Below, piece after piece: positions 9,608 to 18,890 of a DNA stretch of 64,000 nucleotides; position 1 is the first letter of the stretch; every line of letters begins with the position of its first letter. The position numbers and the translations under genes were made by a program. The notes beneath the pieces are model-generated. The model was not told the origin of the DNA. It saw only the letters and a list, made by a program, of their open reading frames with translations, and did no database searches. Source of the DNA: VAZQ01 sp963840535 (GTDB lineage Bacteria > Pseudomonadota > Alphaproteobacteria > Rhizobiales > Xanthobacteraceae); contig CAWIZJ010000042.1 in NCBI GenBank assembly GCA_963840535.1, forward strand, positions 3,874 through 67,873, in the 5' to 3' direction.

Positions 9608-10825
9608 ATGGACGACCTGATATCGACACGAGCGTCACCATCGCCGGCGAACGCAGTCGAGCCAAAGGACGACTGCATCGCGCGCGTGCGCGCCATTGCT
9701 CCATTGATCGCGGCGAATGCCGCGCGCATGGAAAGAGAGCGGGAGATCGCTCCCGAGGTGCTCTCGGCCCTGCACGAGGTGCGACTGTTCCGCATGCTGC
9801 TCCCACGTTCGTGCGGCGGCTGGGAGGTCGATCCTGCGACCTTCATGCAGGCGGTCGAGGAGCTCGCCAAGGCCGACGCCAGCACCTCCTGGTGCGTCGC
9901 GCAGGCGTCGGGCTGCTCCATGTCGGCGGCCTATCTGGCCCCCGCCGTGGCGTGGGAGATCTTCGGCGACGCCCGGGCCGTAATGGCCTGGGGGCCCTCA
10001 GGGTCGAAAGCCACGGCCCTTGCGGTCGAGGGGGGCTATCGGGCGTCGGGGTCGTGGAGCTTCGCGAGCGGGATCAAGCATGCGAGCTGGCTCGGCTGCC
10101 ACTGCGCGTTGCTCGAGCCGGACGGCTCGCCGCGCGTGACGGCGGACGGCAGGCCCGCCGAGCGCACCATGCTGATCCGCAAGGAGCATGCCGAGGTGAC
10201 CGACATCTGGCGCGTGGTCGGCCTCAAAGGTACCGGCAGCGACCGCTACGCGATCGAGAATCTGTTCGTGCCGGCCGAGCATACCTTCTTGCGCGAGTCC
10301 GCCGCGGAGCGCCGCGCGACCGGTCCGCTCTACCGCATCACCACTTTTCACCTATACGGCATCGGGTTTGCCGGGATCGCGCTCGGTATTGCGCGCGCCG
10401 CGCTCAATTCATTCATCGAGGTTGCCGTCGCCAAGGTTCCCATGGGCAGGACGTCGCTGTTGCGGGACAATGCGGTGGTCCAATCCCAGGTCGCGCTGGC
10501 CGAGGCGAAGCTGCAATCCGCGCGCAGCTTCATGCTGCAGACCTTGCACGCGATCTGGGAGGCGGTGACGCGGGGCGACGATCTCGCGCTGTCGCAGCGT
10601 GCCGCGCTGAAACTCGCCGGCACCTACGCCGCGCATCAAGCCAAGGATGTCGTCGATGCCGTCTATCATGCCGCCGGTGCCACCGCGATTTTCGACAGCA
10701 ATCCGTTCGAGCGCCGCTTCCGCGATATACACACGTTGATCCAGCAGGTGCAGTCGCAGTTCGTCAATTTCGAGATGGTGGGGCAGGTGCTGCTCGGGCT
10801 GCCCAGCCCGTCGAAACTGATTTGA
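9608..10825 (+). CDS. Acyl-CoA dehydrogenase-fold flavin-dependent monooxygenase
   Basis: 405-residue protein of the acyl-CoA dehydrogenase superfamily, in the group that works as oxygenase component of two-component flavin monooxygenases (HsaA, DszC, HpaB-like) rather than in fatty acid oxidation. Evidence: LPRSCGGWEVDPATFMQAVEELAKADASTSWC in the N-terminal domain, YRASGSWSFASGIKHASWLGC in the middle domain, and a C-terminal helical bundle with YHAAGATAIFDSNPFERRFRDIHT, where the catalytic Glu of dehydrogenases is absent. The start at 9608 (MDDLIS) is preferred over 9587. No flavin reductase is visible nearby. It lies divergent to the molybdenum hydroxylase; the 123-bp space between them probably holds both promoters. 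Confidence 0.82.
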   Translation: MDDLISTRASPSPANAVEPKDDCIARVRAIAPLIAANAARMEREREIAPEVLSALHEVRLFRMLLPRSCGGWEVDPATFMQAVEELAKADASTSWCVAQASGCSMSAAYLAPAVAWEIFGDARAVMAWGPSGSKATALAVEGGYRASGSWSFASGIKHASWLGCHCALLEPDGSPRVTADGRPAERTMLIRKEHAEVTDIWRVVGLKGTGSDRYAIENLFVPAEHTFLRESAAERRATGPLYRITTFHLYGIGFAGIALGIARAALNSFIEVAVAKVPMGRTSLLRDNAVVQSQVALAEAKLQSARSFMLQTLHAIWEAVTRGDDLALSQRAALKLAGTYAAHQAKDVVDAVYHAAGATAIFDSNPFERRFRDIHTLIQQVQSQFVNFEMVGQVLLGLPSPSKLI

Positions 10826-10854
10826 GCAAGCCTACTACCTTGCCCTATCCCTTG

Positions 10855-10880
10855 CCCAACAACACTCCCCAACAACACTC
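10855..10880. repeat. Perfect tandem duplication of a 13-bp unit
   Basis: CCCAACAACACTC occurs twice head to tail (10855-10867 and 10868-10880), between the monooxygenase stop and the toxin-antitoxin promoter. It may be replication slippage; no function is evident. Confidence 0.8.
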
Positions 10881-10883
10881 ATC

Positions 10884-10922
10884 TTGACGATCCACGCTGG
10901 TCCGAATACATGTAGTACATGT
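10884..10922 (+). promoter_or_regulatory. Predicted promoter and operator of the toxin-antitoxin pair
   Basis: A TTGACG box at 10884-10889 is followed after 17 bp by TACATG (a weak -10). The -10 is embedded in ACATGTAGTACATGT at 10908-10922, a palindrome with perfect 7-bp arms and a single central base. Antitoxins of the Phd/YefM family bind such palindromes to repress their own operon, so this is the likely autoregulatory operator. Its distance to the antitoxin start (10940) fits. Confidence 0.6.
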
Positions 10923-10939
10923 CCTACCTATGGACGACC

Positions 10940-11188
10940 ATGAAGACAGTCAGCGCGCGCCAAGCCAACCACGAGTTCTCGGAATTGCTCGCGCGTGTGG
11001 AGCGCGGGGAGGAAATTCTGATCACTAAACGAAGCAAGCCGGTGGCGGTGTTGAGTCCTTACCGTCCACCGCTCATGACCCCGGAGCGACGAAAGGCCAT
11101 CGATCACGCCATCGAAGTGATGACAAAGGGCCTTCCCTGGGGCAGCGCCCTGCGAACGTTCGGTCGCGAGGACATGCACGAGCGGTGA
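10940..11188 (+). CDS. Type II antitoxin, Phd/YefM (prevent-host-death) family
   Basis: 82-residue antitoxin. MKTVSARQANHEFSELLARVERGEEILITKRSKPVAVLSPY is the full Phd/YefM DNA-binding and dimerisation domain; the C-terminal tail (about residues 45-82) would wrap the toxin. The start at 10940 was preferred to the ATG at 10919, which lies inside the operator palindrome. The stop overlaps the toxin GTG start by 4 bp (GTGA), so translation is coupled and antitoxin is made first. It neutralises the PIN-domain RNase encoded next. Confidence 0.9.
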   Translation: MKTVSARQANHEFSELLARVERGEEILITKRSKPVAVLSPYRPPLMTPERRKAIDHAIEVMTKGLPWGSALRTFGREDMHER

Positions 11189-11634
11189 CCGTCAGTTTCG
11201 ATACCAACATCCTGGTTTACGCTACCGCGGTGGGGCCCGACGCGAAGACAAGGCGGGCGCGTGACGTCATAGCGCGCGCAATGCGGATTGGATCGGGCGT
11301 CCTGCTGTTGCAGACCCTCGCGGAGTTCAGCAGCGTAGCAATCCGCAAAGCGGGGATACCGATCGACGAGATTCGGGCGACGATCGATGCCTGGCGGACG
11401 GTGCTGCCCGTCCAGGCGGCCGACGATGACGATCTGGCGGTGGCGCTCGACGCCGTGAAAGCGCATCGACTGGGGTTTTGGGATGCAATGCTTTGGGCTT
11501 CGGCACGACGTGCCGGGGTGCGCCACTTGCTCACCGAAGACCTGCAGGATGGCTTCGTGTTGCAAGGTGTCAGATTCATCAACCCGTTCAGACAAATGAA
11601 CAATCGCTTGGTCGACGAAATTCTTCCGCCGTGA
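11185..11634 (+). CDS. PIN-domain toxin (VapC-like ribonuclease)
   Basis: 149-residue PIN-fold RNase, toxin of the pair. The acidic metal-binding residues of the family are visible: SFDTNILVY near the N-terminus, Glu in LQTLAEFSSV, Asp in LGFWDAMLWASA and the acidic LLTEDLQDG. Targets of VapC toxins are usually tRNA or rRNA loops; this one is unknown. Starts at GTG 11185 overlapping the antitoxin stop. The pair Phd-type antitoxin plus PIN toxin is a common chromosomal combination and here sits alone between catabolic genes. Confidence 0.9.
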   Translation: MTVSFDTNILVYATAVGPDAKTRRARDVIARAMRIGSGVLLLQTLAEFSSVAIRKAGIPIDEIRATIDAWRTVLPVQAADDDDLAVALDAVKAHRLGFWDAMLWASARRAGVRHLLTEDLQDGFVLQGVRFINPFRQMNNRLVDEILPP

Positions 11635-11660
11635 TGATCCCCGGTTGCGGGCTGACAGAG

Positions 11661-12437
11661 TCAAAAATTCGCGGCGAGCTTGGGCGTGGGTGCCGTCATC
11701 TGTGATCCCCTCGGCAGGTCGAACATTCCGCTGGGCAGGCTGTCGAGATAGGTCAGCACCTCTGAAGTCTGCACCACGTCGGCGTATTTCGCGTTCATGT
11801 CGCAGAGATTGATGGCGTGGCTCGCCTGCGAGCGATCGAAGCAGCCTTCCTCGGCGATCGCGATCCGATAGTTGAGGCTGAAGGCGTCGAGGACGGTCGC
11901 GCGCACGCAGCCCGACGTGGTGGTGCCGGTGACGATCACGCTGTCGCAGCCTAGCAGCGTCAGATAGCTCGCCATGTTGGTGCCGAAGAAGCCGGACGGC
12001 TTCTGCTTCAAGACCACGATGTCCTGCGGCGCCGGCGCGATCTCGGCGACGATGTCGTTGCCGTCGACATTGGTAGCGGGCCGGCTGGTGCGATCCTCGT
12101 CGGAGCGGCCGTTCTTCCAGCTCCAGCTGCCGTTGTCCCAGTTGTCCGCGCGTCGAACCCCGGTGGTGTAGATCACAGGGATGCCCTTGTCGTGGCACTT
12201 GCCGATCAGCGCCCTGAGATACGGCATCGCCACCCAGGCGTCCTCGCCGCAGGAGTTGCGCCAGCGCTTGATCAATTCGAGGATCGGCACTGGGCGCTCG
12301 TCGCAAAAGGCGTAATTGACGTCGATGACCAGCAGCGCCGGCCGCTTGCCGAAGCCGCCGCGGGCGCCGTAGCCGGACGCCGCGAATACCGTCTTGTCGC
12401 GCTCGGTCAGGAATTTGTTCCAGATGGGTTCCGACAT
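11661..12437 (-). CDS. Isochorismatase-family cysteine hydrolase
   Basis: 258-residue cytosolic hydrolase of the isochorismatase-like fold (N-carbamoylsarcosine amidase, nicotinamidase, ureidoacrylate hydrolase relatives). The catalytic Asp is in PALLVIDVNYAF and the nucleophilic Cys in GTTTSGCVRATVLDAFSLNY, preceded by the usual cis-peptide segment. The ATG at 12437 (MSEPIWNKFLTERDKTVF) gives the normal family N-terminus. Members with this opening are mostly annotated N-carbamoylsarcosine amidase-like; with a hydantoinase nearby an N-carbamoyl or amide substrate is plausible but unproved. It is followed convergently by the toxin gene and preceded by the UbiD-like gene on the same strand. Confidence 0.88.
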   Translation of the reverse strand: MSEPIWNKFLTERDKTVFAASGYGARGGFGKRPALLVIDVNYAFCDERPVPILELIKRWRNSCGEDAWVAMPYLRALIGKCHDKGIPVIYTTGVRRADNWDNGSWSWKNGRSDEDRTSRPATNVDGNDIVAEIAPAPQDIVVLKQKPSGFFGTNMASYLTLLGCDSVIVTGTTTSGCVRATVLDAFSLNYRIAIAEEGCFDRSQASHAINLCDMNAKYADVVQTSEVLTYLDSLPSGMFDLPRGSQMTAPTPKLAANF

Positions 12438-12438
12438 G

Positions 12439-12474
12439 GTTTTCGCCCTGCGTTGAGTTTTCGTCCTGCGTTGA
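12439..12474. repeat. 18-bp tandem duplication upstream of isochorismatase gene
   Basis: GTTTTCGCCCTGCGTTGA at 12439-12456 is followed directly by GTTTTCGTCCTGCGTTGA at 12457-12474; 17 of 18 bases agree. On the coding strand the copies sit immediately before the start codon, occupying the ribosome-binding region. Each copy carries a GACGAAAAC or GGCGAAAAC element, so a translational or operator role is possible, but slippage is enough to explain it. Confidence 0.7.
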
Positions 12475-12604
12475 CCGCGCTCGCAGCCTGCATGGAGCGG
12501 TAGCGAAGTCTGCCGCTGCGAGTATCGTCCGCAGTCTAGCCGATCGCAGGCTGGTGCGCACGCCCTCGACAACGTTCGATCGCCTTCTCCTGCACGGTCC
12601 ATGT

Positions 12605-14020
12605 TCACCTCAATAGATGTCCCCACTTGTCCTCGATCGCCCGCGCCTCCGCCAACGACAGCGCCGAGGTCGGCGGAAACTTATCGAGCCAGGGGAAGGG
12701 ACGGCACGCATCGATGATCAGCTTGGAGTGCGAGGTGACGCCGGAGAGCTTGTGCTCCGGCGCAATGCGAGGGTCGAGTGCCGAGCTCCAGGCGTTTTTC
12801 ACGATGTCGACCTGCTCGGACGGCTCGCAACGCGTCGCAATCGCCCACATCACGTCGTGGAGGTTGGAGGGATCGACGTCGTCGTCGACCACGACCACCA
12901 CCCGCGCCATGTAGCTGTGGGCGGCGGCGACGAGCGCGGTGCGCTTGGCATGGCCGTCGTAGCGCTGCTTCAATGCTACGACGGTCATGAGTTGCGAGAC
13001 GTGCTGCCAGGCACCGACCACGTCCGTCACCCCGGCGGCATCGAGATTCTGCCAGATGGTCGCGGCGCGGAACGGCAATCCGAAATGAAAGCGCGGGGGC
13101 TGCATCGGCGGCGACCCCAGCAGGATCGGATCGTGGCGGTGATGGACCGCGGTCACCTCCATGACCGGCGCCGGCCGCACTTGCGACGCGTAGTAGCCCG
13201 TGAACTCGCCGAACGGTCCTTCGGGCAGCGACGTTTCGCTCATCGGAAGCAGTTGACCCTCGAATACGATCTCGGCATGCGCTGGAATCGGCAGGCCGGT
13301 CTGCGGCCCGGGATGAACTTCGATCGGAGCACCCTTGATGGCGCCGGCGAATTCGTATTCCGATTGCCCGCCGGGCAGGTACTCGAACCCGGCGATGAAC
13401 AGTGCTGGGTCCTCGCCGTTGACGACCGCGAGCGGACAGGGTCGGCCTTGGTCCCAATATTTCCTGGCGATGATGGCGCCGTGCCGGCCGGCATGGTCGA
13501 ACTGCACGGTCACCTTGTTGCGGCCGTGCACCTGGACCCGATAGATCGAGGCGTTGACCCAGTCGGCATCGGGATCACGCATGATCACGATCGATCCGGT
13601 GCCGATGAACGGCCCGCCATCGCGCCGGTGCCACACCGGCGTCGGAAACCTCGCGAGATCGACGGCGGCGTCCGTCATGGAATTCTGCAGGAAAGCGGCG
13701 TCCTCGGCCGTCGCCGGCGGATGCGGCTTCAGCGTTTTTCGCTTTTCCATCCAGAACCGCAGAGCGTCGAGCGGCCGCAACGAGGGGTCGATGCCGAGCG
13801 CGAGCGCGGCGCGCCGCGGGCTGGTGGTGGCGTTGGTGAAAATGCGGTATCCGCGCGGGAAGCCCGGAATTGCGTCGAACAGAAGGGCAGGGGCGTCCGG
13901 CATTCCTGCGGCCACCTCCGTGATCCCCCCGATCTCGAAGCGCGGATCCGCGCCTTCGACGTGGCGCAGCGCGTGGAGCTTCTCGACGAGCTCGATGAAT
14001 TCTCGCAGATCCTTGTACAT
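12605..14020 (-). CDS. UbiD family decarboxylase
   Basis: 471-residue member of the prenyl-FMN-dependent UbiD family (reversible decarboxylation of aromatic or alpha,beta-unsaturated acids). The start ATG at 14020 (MYKDLREFIELVEKLHALRHVEG) fits the conserved opening. Diagnostic stretches: FPTPVWHRRDGGPFIGTGSIVI, NASIYRVQVHGRNKVTVQ around the prenyl-FMN/metal site, PEGPFGEFTGYY carrying an active-site Glu, and the C-terminal VVDDDVDPSNLHDVMWAIATR. The prFMN synthase UbiX is not visible in the window. Substrate unknown; the surrounding aromatic genes suggest an aromatic acid. Upstream of the isochorismatase-like gene on the same strand. Confidence 0.9.
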   Translation of the reverse strand: MYKDLREFIELVEKLHALRHVEGADPRFEIGGITEVAAGMPDAPALLFDAIPGFPRGYRIFTNATTSPRRAALALGIDPSLRPLDALRFWMEKRKTLKPHPPATAEDAAFLQNSMTDAAVDLARFPTPVWHRRDGGPFIGTGSIVIMRDPDADWVNASIYRVQVHGRNKVTVQFDHAGRHGAIIARKYWDQGRPCPLAVVNGEDPALFIAGFEYLPGGQSEYEFAGAIKGAPIEVHPGPQTGLPIPAHAEIVFEGQLLPMSETSLPEGPFGEFTGYYASQVRPAPVMEVTAVHHRHDPILLGSPPMQPPRFHFGLPFRAATIWQNLDAAGVTDVVGAWQHVSQLMTVVALKQRYDGHAKRTALVAAAHSYMARVVVVVDDDVDPSNLHDVMWAIATRCEPSEQVDIVKNAWSSALDPRIAPEHKLSGVTSHSKLIIDACRPFPWLDKFPPTSALSLAEARAIEDKWGHLLR

Positions 14021-14232
14021 CCCTCGCCCTCCGTGATCGGCCATGCTTTTCCGGGAGCGCTTCGCCCGACTGATACGGCACGAATGCCGGGAAGCACGCA
14101 GTTGGCCCAGGAACGCATCGAGCGCAAGGGCGGCGCACGCTAGCAGGCCGGGTGTCTGGGCGAGCGTCTTGTGGTGATCTGTCGTTCGCCGCTATCCTTC
14201 GTCATCGCCGACGATCCGACAAGGACGAGTCC

Positions 14233-14634
14233 ATGGCCAAGCTTCGCCATATCGCGCTCATCGTTCCCGATCCGGAAAAGGCCGCCAGGTTTTTCGAGGA
14301 AGCGTTCGACATGAAGATCGCCGGCAAGGCGCGGCGCGGGCTTTACGTCTCCGACGGCACCATCAACGTGGCGCTGCTCAAGCAGACCGCCGACGAGAAG
14401 GTCGGCATCTATCATTTCGGCATGTGGGTCGATGACCTCGACGAAGCCGAGAAGAAGGTCGTGGGTGCCGGGGGGACCTACCTCGACGGCCGCCCGGAGC
14501 CCAAACCTCCCGGTGCGCCTGCCGACGCGCATTCCTACTACGAGGCCAAGTACAAGGATCCGACCGGCATCGTGTTCGACCTCACCCATACCGGCTGGAT
14601 CGGCGCAGTGAAGGACGTGGTGGCGAAGCGCTGA
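14233..14634 (+). CDS. VOC family protein (glyoxalase/dioxygenase-like)
   Basis: 133-residue vicinal oxygen chelate protein. MAKLRHIALIVPDPEKAARFFEEAFDMK is the usual opening, with His7 in a metal-ligand position; GIYHFGMWVDDLDEAEKKVVGAGG begins the second module (another His) and YKDPTGIVFDLTHTGW gives the C-terminal strand. The ATG at 14233 was chosen because it starts the fold; the longer open frame upstream has no matching sequence. The exact reaction is unknown. Divergent from the UbiD gene, convergent with the Bug receptor. Confidence 0.85.
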   Translation: MAKLRHIALIVPDPEKAARFFEEAFDMKIAGKARRGLYVSDGTINVALLKQTADEKVGIYHFGMWVDDLDEAEKKVVGAGGTYLDGRPEPKPPGAPADAHSYYEAKYKDPTGIVFDLTHTGWIGAVKDVVAKR

Positions 14635-14684
14635 TGGTGCAACGCCTCTCGCTGGCGCCGCCGCGACCGATGTCGAGGTGGGTG

Positions 14685-15662
14685 CTAGTCCGCCTTGGCG
14701 CCCGAGGACCGGATCACCTCGGCCCATTTCGTCGTCTCGCGGTCGAGGAAGGCTCGGATGTCCTTTTCCGCCGCGGTGCCGGGCTCGGAGCCGAGCTCGC
14801 GAATGCGGGCGACGACATCCGGGGCCGTCAACACCTTGGCGACCTCCTGCCGCAGCCTGGCGACGACCGGCCCCGGTGTCCTTGCCGGTGCCACCAGGGC
14901 GACCCAGGACGCGGAATCAAATCCGGGCAGTCCTTGCTCCGCGACGGTCGGCAGCGTGGATAATGCAGAGGCCCGGGTCGCGCCGGCATTGGCCAGCGCG
15001 CGCACGGTGCCGGCGTTGATCTGCGGCAAGCTCGCCGGCAGCAGATCGAAGAACATCTGGATGTGTCCGCCGACCAGATCCTGCATCGCCGGACCGGTGC
15101 CGCGGTAGGGGACGTGCGTGATCTCGATCTTGCCCATGCTCTTGAACAACTCGCCGGACAAATGCGGCGTCGTACCGATGCCGGCCGAGCCGAAATGGAC
15201 CTTGCCGGGATTGTTCCTCGCGTACGCGATCAGCTCCTTGACATCCTTCGCCGGCACGCCCGGATGCACCATCAGCACGATCGGCGTATACGCGAACACG
15301 GCGATCGGGACGAAGTCCCTGACCGGATCGAACGGCAGGCCCTTGCTGTAGAGCGTCTGGTTGATGACCAGCGGTGGAGGAGCGGTGTGCAGCAGCGTGT
15401 AGCCGTCCGGCGCCGATTTCGCGACCGAATCCGCCCCGGTATTGCCGCCCGCGCCGGTTCGGTTCTCGACGATGAAATGTTGTCCGGTATTTTCGGCGAG
15501 CTTCTGCGCCAGAATGCGCGCGGTGATGTCGACCGAACCCCCGGGCGGGTACGGATTGACGATGCGGACCACGCGATCCGGATACGTCTGTGCCTCCGCC
15601 GGGGCGGCCAGTACGACGATGGATGCGAGGAGGATCGGGAATTGACACCGGGAAGCTGACAT
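14685..15662 (-). CDS. Bug-family substrate-binding protein (tripartite tricarboxylate transporter receptor)
   Basis: Periplasmic receptor of 325 residues, TctC/Bug family. A signal peptide is visible (FPILLASIVVLAAPAEAQ, cleavage after AEA near residue 24). The mature start TYPDRVVRIVNPYPPGGSVDITARILAQKL and the motif NRTGAGGNTGADSVAKSAPDGYTLL are family hallmarks; HVPYRGTGPAMQDLVGGHIQM forms the ligand-cleft helix. Ligands are usually carboxylates. The membrane partners TctA and TctB are not adjacent, which is usual for orphan Bug receptors. The start ATG at 15662 is preferred over a long upstream extension with no homology. Confidence 0.9.
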   Translation of the reverse strand: MSASRCQFPILLASIVVLAAPAEAQTYPDRVVRIVNPYPPGGSVDITARILAQKLAENTGQHFIVENRTGAGGNTGADSVAKSAPDGYTLLHTAPPPLVINQTLYSKGLPFDPVRDFVPIAVFAYTPIVLMVHPGVPAKDVKELIAYARNNPGKVHFGSAGIGTTPHLSGELFKSMGKIEITHVPYRGTGPAMQDLVGGHIQMFFDLLPASLPQINAGTVRALANAGATRASALSTLPTVAEQGLPGFDSASWVALVAPARTPGPVVARLRQEVAKVLTAPDVVARIRELGSEPGTAAEKDIRAFLDRETTKWAEVIRSSGAKAD

Positions 15663-15976
15663 CGTCTGAGTTCCGCACCTGCTTGCGTCGTCGGCCGAAG
15701 CTATGTCATTTCGAGCGCTGCGGCCAGCGGAGCTGCCGTGGATTGAGCGGGCAGCCAACCGATGCGAGCTGCAAATCGACGAAGGCGCCCCAACTTGACA
15801 GGCTTCGACCGGCGCGACAGCGTGGCGGGCGGCAGTGAGGCACGAGATCGAGGCCGAAGGCGTGGCAGGAGCTCTCGCAATCCGGCTGCAGGGTAACCCG
15901 TCGCGCACCAATCCAAGGACGTCGGCTCTCGCCGCCCGTGCGCTGCTCAACGAATGCGCCACCATCGTCATCTGAC
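15663..15976. other. 314-bp divergent intergenic region
   Basis: The space between the leftward Bug receptor and the rightward molybdenum hydroxylase holds no convincing gene. A TTGACA box at 15795-15800 is the only recognisable promoter-like element and lacks a good -10 at the normal spacing. It presumably contains both promoters. Confidence 0.4.
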
Positions 15977-18328
15977 ATGGACCGCCGGCGCTCTACCAAC
16001 GCCTTCGTCGGGAGCCCGGTCGAGCGCATCGAGGATGCTCGGTTCCTGCGCGGGCGTGGCCAATTCATCGACGACATCGCGCGCGACCGGCTCCTGCATG
16101 CGGTGATCCTGCGCAGCCCGGTGGCGCACGGGCGGATCCGCTCGATCGATGCGCGCGCCGTCTTGACGCGGCCTCACATTTCGGCCGTCATCACGGCAGC
16201 GGATCTCGGTGCAGTCATCCCGACCATCCCGCTGCGACAGGAGGTCTCGCCCGCCTTCGAGCCGTTCGAGCAGCCGGTCATCGCCCATGCCAAGGTGCGC
16301 TATGTCGGCGAACCCGTGGCGGTCGTCCTGGCAGACAGCGCCGCCGCCGCCGAGGATGCCCTCGATGCCATCGCGCTCGATATCGAGCCGTTGCCGGCCG
16401 TGGTGGATGGCGCCGCGGCCTCCAGCGGCGATGTGCTCCTGGTCGAGGCGGCAGGAAGCAATGTCGCGTTCACGCTCACCGGCGTGCGCGGCGATGCCGA
16501 CGCCGCGTTCGAGTGGGCACCCTATACCCGCTGCGAGCGGTTCAGCGTGCAACGCCACGGCGCGGTGCCGATGGAACCGCGCGGACTGCTGGCGGAATGG
16601 GATCTGCGCAGGGCCGGCTCACGGTCCACGGCGCGGCCAAGGTCGCCTTCGTCAACCGGCGGATACTGGCGAGGCAAATGGGGCTGCCGGAAAGCGCCGT
16701 GCGCATGGTGGAGAACGATGTAGGCGGCGGTTTCGGCGCCCGCGGCGAATTCTATCCCGAAGATTTCCTGATCCCGTTCGCGGCGCGGCGCATCGGCCGG
16801 CCGGTCAAGTGGATCGAGGATCGCCGCGAGCATCTCATCGCCACCAACCATGCGCGCAACGCCGAATGCGAGCTGGAGATCGCCTGCGACCGCGGCGGCG
16901 CCATTCTTGCGCTGCGCGGACGCGCCATGACCGACCAAGGCGCCTATATCCGCACCAATGGCCCGACCGCGGCGCGTAACATCGCGCAGGTGCTCACCGG
17001 ACCCTACCGCATTCCCAATGTCCGCATCGACGTCGCGCTGGTGCTGACCAACAAGACCCCGTCGGGAACCTATCGCGGGCCGGGCCGCTTCGAGGCCGAC
17101 TTCTTTCGCGAGCGGCTGTTCGACATCGCCGCCGGCGAGCTCGGCATCGACCGCGTCGAATTCCGCCGCCGGAATCTGATCGCGGAGGCCGAGATGCCCT
17201 ATCGCCTCGCGACCGTCGAGCCGCTCGGTATCAGGACCGAAACCGACAGCGGCGACTATTGCGCAACGCTGGAGCGTTGCCTGGCCGAGGTCGACTGGGC
17301 AGGCAAGGCTGCGCTGCAGGGCAAGCTGGTCGACGGGCGCTACCGCGGCACGGCCGTCGGCTGCTACCTCGAAGGCGGCGCCTCCGGCCCGGGCGAAAGT
17401 GCCCGTCTCGTGGTCGAGTCCGACGGCAGGATTTGCGTCTACGTCGGCTCCTCGTCCATCGGCCAGGGGTTGGAAACGGTGTGCGCCCAGATCGCCGCCG
17501 ACGCGCTCGAAGTGCCGATGCACGATATCGCCGGTGTCTTCCACGGCTCGACCGATCACGTGCGCGAGGGCTACGGCTCCTACAGCTCGCGCTCGGTGGT
17601 GATGGGCGGAAATGCCATCGTCGCCGCGGCAGGCAAGTTGCGCGACGGACGTTCGCAGCCGGGCCGCCGATCGCTGGAGCTGCGGGATCCACGACATCGG
17701 GATCGATAGCGGCGTGGTCCATTGTCGCGATGGACGATCATTGCCGCTCGCCGCGTTCGCGGGGCTTTCAGCCGAAGCGACCTATGCGAGCAGCAAGCGC
17801 ACCTACAGCTACGGCGCCCATGCCGCCCATGTCGCCGTCGATCCGAAGACCGGCCACGTGGACGTGGTCGAATACGTTGCGGTCGAGGATGTCGGCCGCA
17901 TCATCAACCCGCTCACGCTCAATGGACAGGCGGTCGGGGCCATCGTGCAGGGTCTCGGCGGTGCATTCCTCGAGCATTTCGTCTACGACGAGAACGGGCA
18001 GATGCTGACCGGCTCGCTCGCGGACTATCTGCTGCCCACCGCAAGCGATTTCCCCTGCATCAAGGTGGTGGCGCTCGAGCAGAAGCGCTCGCCCACCAAT
18101 CCGCTCGGCGCCAAGGGCGCCGGCGAAGGCGGCATCATCCCGGTCGGCGGCGTCATCGCCAACGCTGTTGCTGCTGCCCTCGCCTCGCTCGGTGTCGAGC
18201 CGCGCGATCTGCCGTTGTCGCCGCCGCGGCTGTGGCAGCTGATCGATGACCGAAGGACGTCCCGAGCGGACTGTGCCGCACCCGAGGTGGTACTGGGTTC
18301 GGCCGGTCGATCAGGTCGCACACGGTAA
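15977..18328 (+). CDS. Xanthine dehydrogenase family molybdopterin-binding subunit (paralogue A), frameshifted
   Basis: Molybdenum hydroxylase large subunit, about 783 residues once joined. It starts at ATG 15977 with FVGSPVERIEDARFLRGRGQFIDDIAR. Mo-site features: GGGFGARGEFYPEDF, TYRGPGRFEADF in the active-site loop, and GAKGAGEGGIIPVGG with the catalytic Glu. Two shifts interrupt it: a missing base near 16608 (AEWDLR to GRLTVHGAAKV) and an extra base near 17650 (GKLRD to VRSRAADRW). The second half of the C-terminal domain continues to 18328, overlapping the convergent small gene by 18 bp. It closely resembles the large subunit at 20238-22532 along its whole length. It has no own FAD or 2Fe-2S genes and may share those at 18891-20241. 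Confidence 0.85.
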
Positions 18329-18670
18329 CCTGCGATCAACACCATCGTCGACCAATCTGAGCTGGGCTTTATCGATCAATTCGGCCCTCTGCGCTTCGGC
18401 AGCCTTCAATGCAGTCGCGGCCTGCTCGGAAGTGCTGCTGTTCGAGCCGAACAGCACGATGCCGCCGACGACGGCCGTAATCCCCAGCAGCAACGCGGTG
18501 GGTTCGAACCTGATCGTGCCGAACAGGATCGCCAGCATCAAGGCCGCTCCGGCAGCCATGGCGACCTTGGAGATCAGCATCACTTTCCGACATCTTTCGA
18601 CGACGCCGGCAAGCGTCTCGATCTGCGCCTCGAGCTGGGAGATTTGTTCGCTCAGATCGGGGTGGTTCAT
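18311..18670 (-). CDS. Small membrane protein with coiled-coil ends, unknown function
   Basis: 119-residue protein. MNHPDLSEQISQLEAQIETLAGVVERC is a short coiled coil; two hydrophobic segments follow (VAMAAGAALMLAILFGTI and ALLLGITAVVGGIVLFG), then a second charged helix (AATALKAAEAQRAELIDKA). This is a helix, two-TM hairpin, helix layout seen in conserved hypothetical proteins of Bradyrhizobium-like bacteria. Function unknown. It is in antisense orientation between two molybdenum hydroxylase genes, which is unusual for an unrelated membrane protein and separates the two paralogues. Confidence 0.7.
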   Translation of the reverse strand: MNHPDLSEQISQLEAQIETLAGVVERCRKVMLISKVAMAAGAALMLAILFGTIRFEPTALLLGITAVVGGIVLFGSNSSTSEQAATALKAAEAQRAELIDKAQLRLVDDGVDRRLPCAT

Positions 18671-18890
18671 CGCGCTCGCTGGATCCGGCCATCGCTGCAT
18701 GAATTGGTGTCTATTCCGAGCAGGCCAGCCGATACAAGTCCATCAATGAGGCCCGGTCGCGCTCGACACGGAATCCCTCCGGCTTGCGGTGCGACATGAC
18801 ATGTCAGCGCGTTGACCGGTCAGACGGTCCGATGATAGGTACCGATGCCAATCTCTTCCGCTGCGTGCAGCTCGAAGGACGCATACGAAC

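Noticed and set aside
15663..15976. Small gene in the divergent gap
   Set aside because: Open frames there have no conserved sequence and no ribosome-binding site.
18311..18670. Remnant of a CoxG/CoxD accessory gene between the hydroxylase subunits
   Set aside because: The two hydrophobic helices and coiled coils do not match the CoxG or CoxD families.
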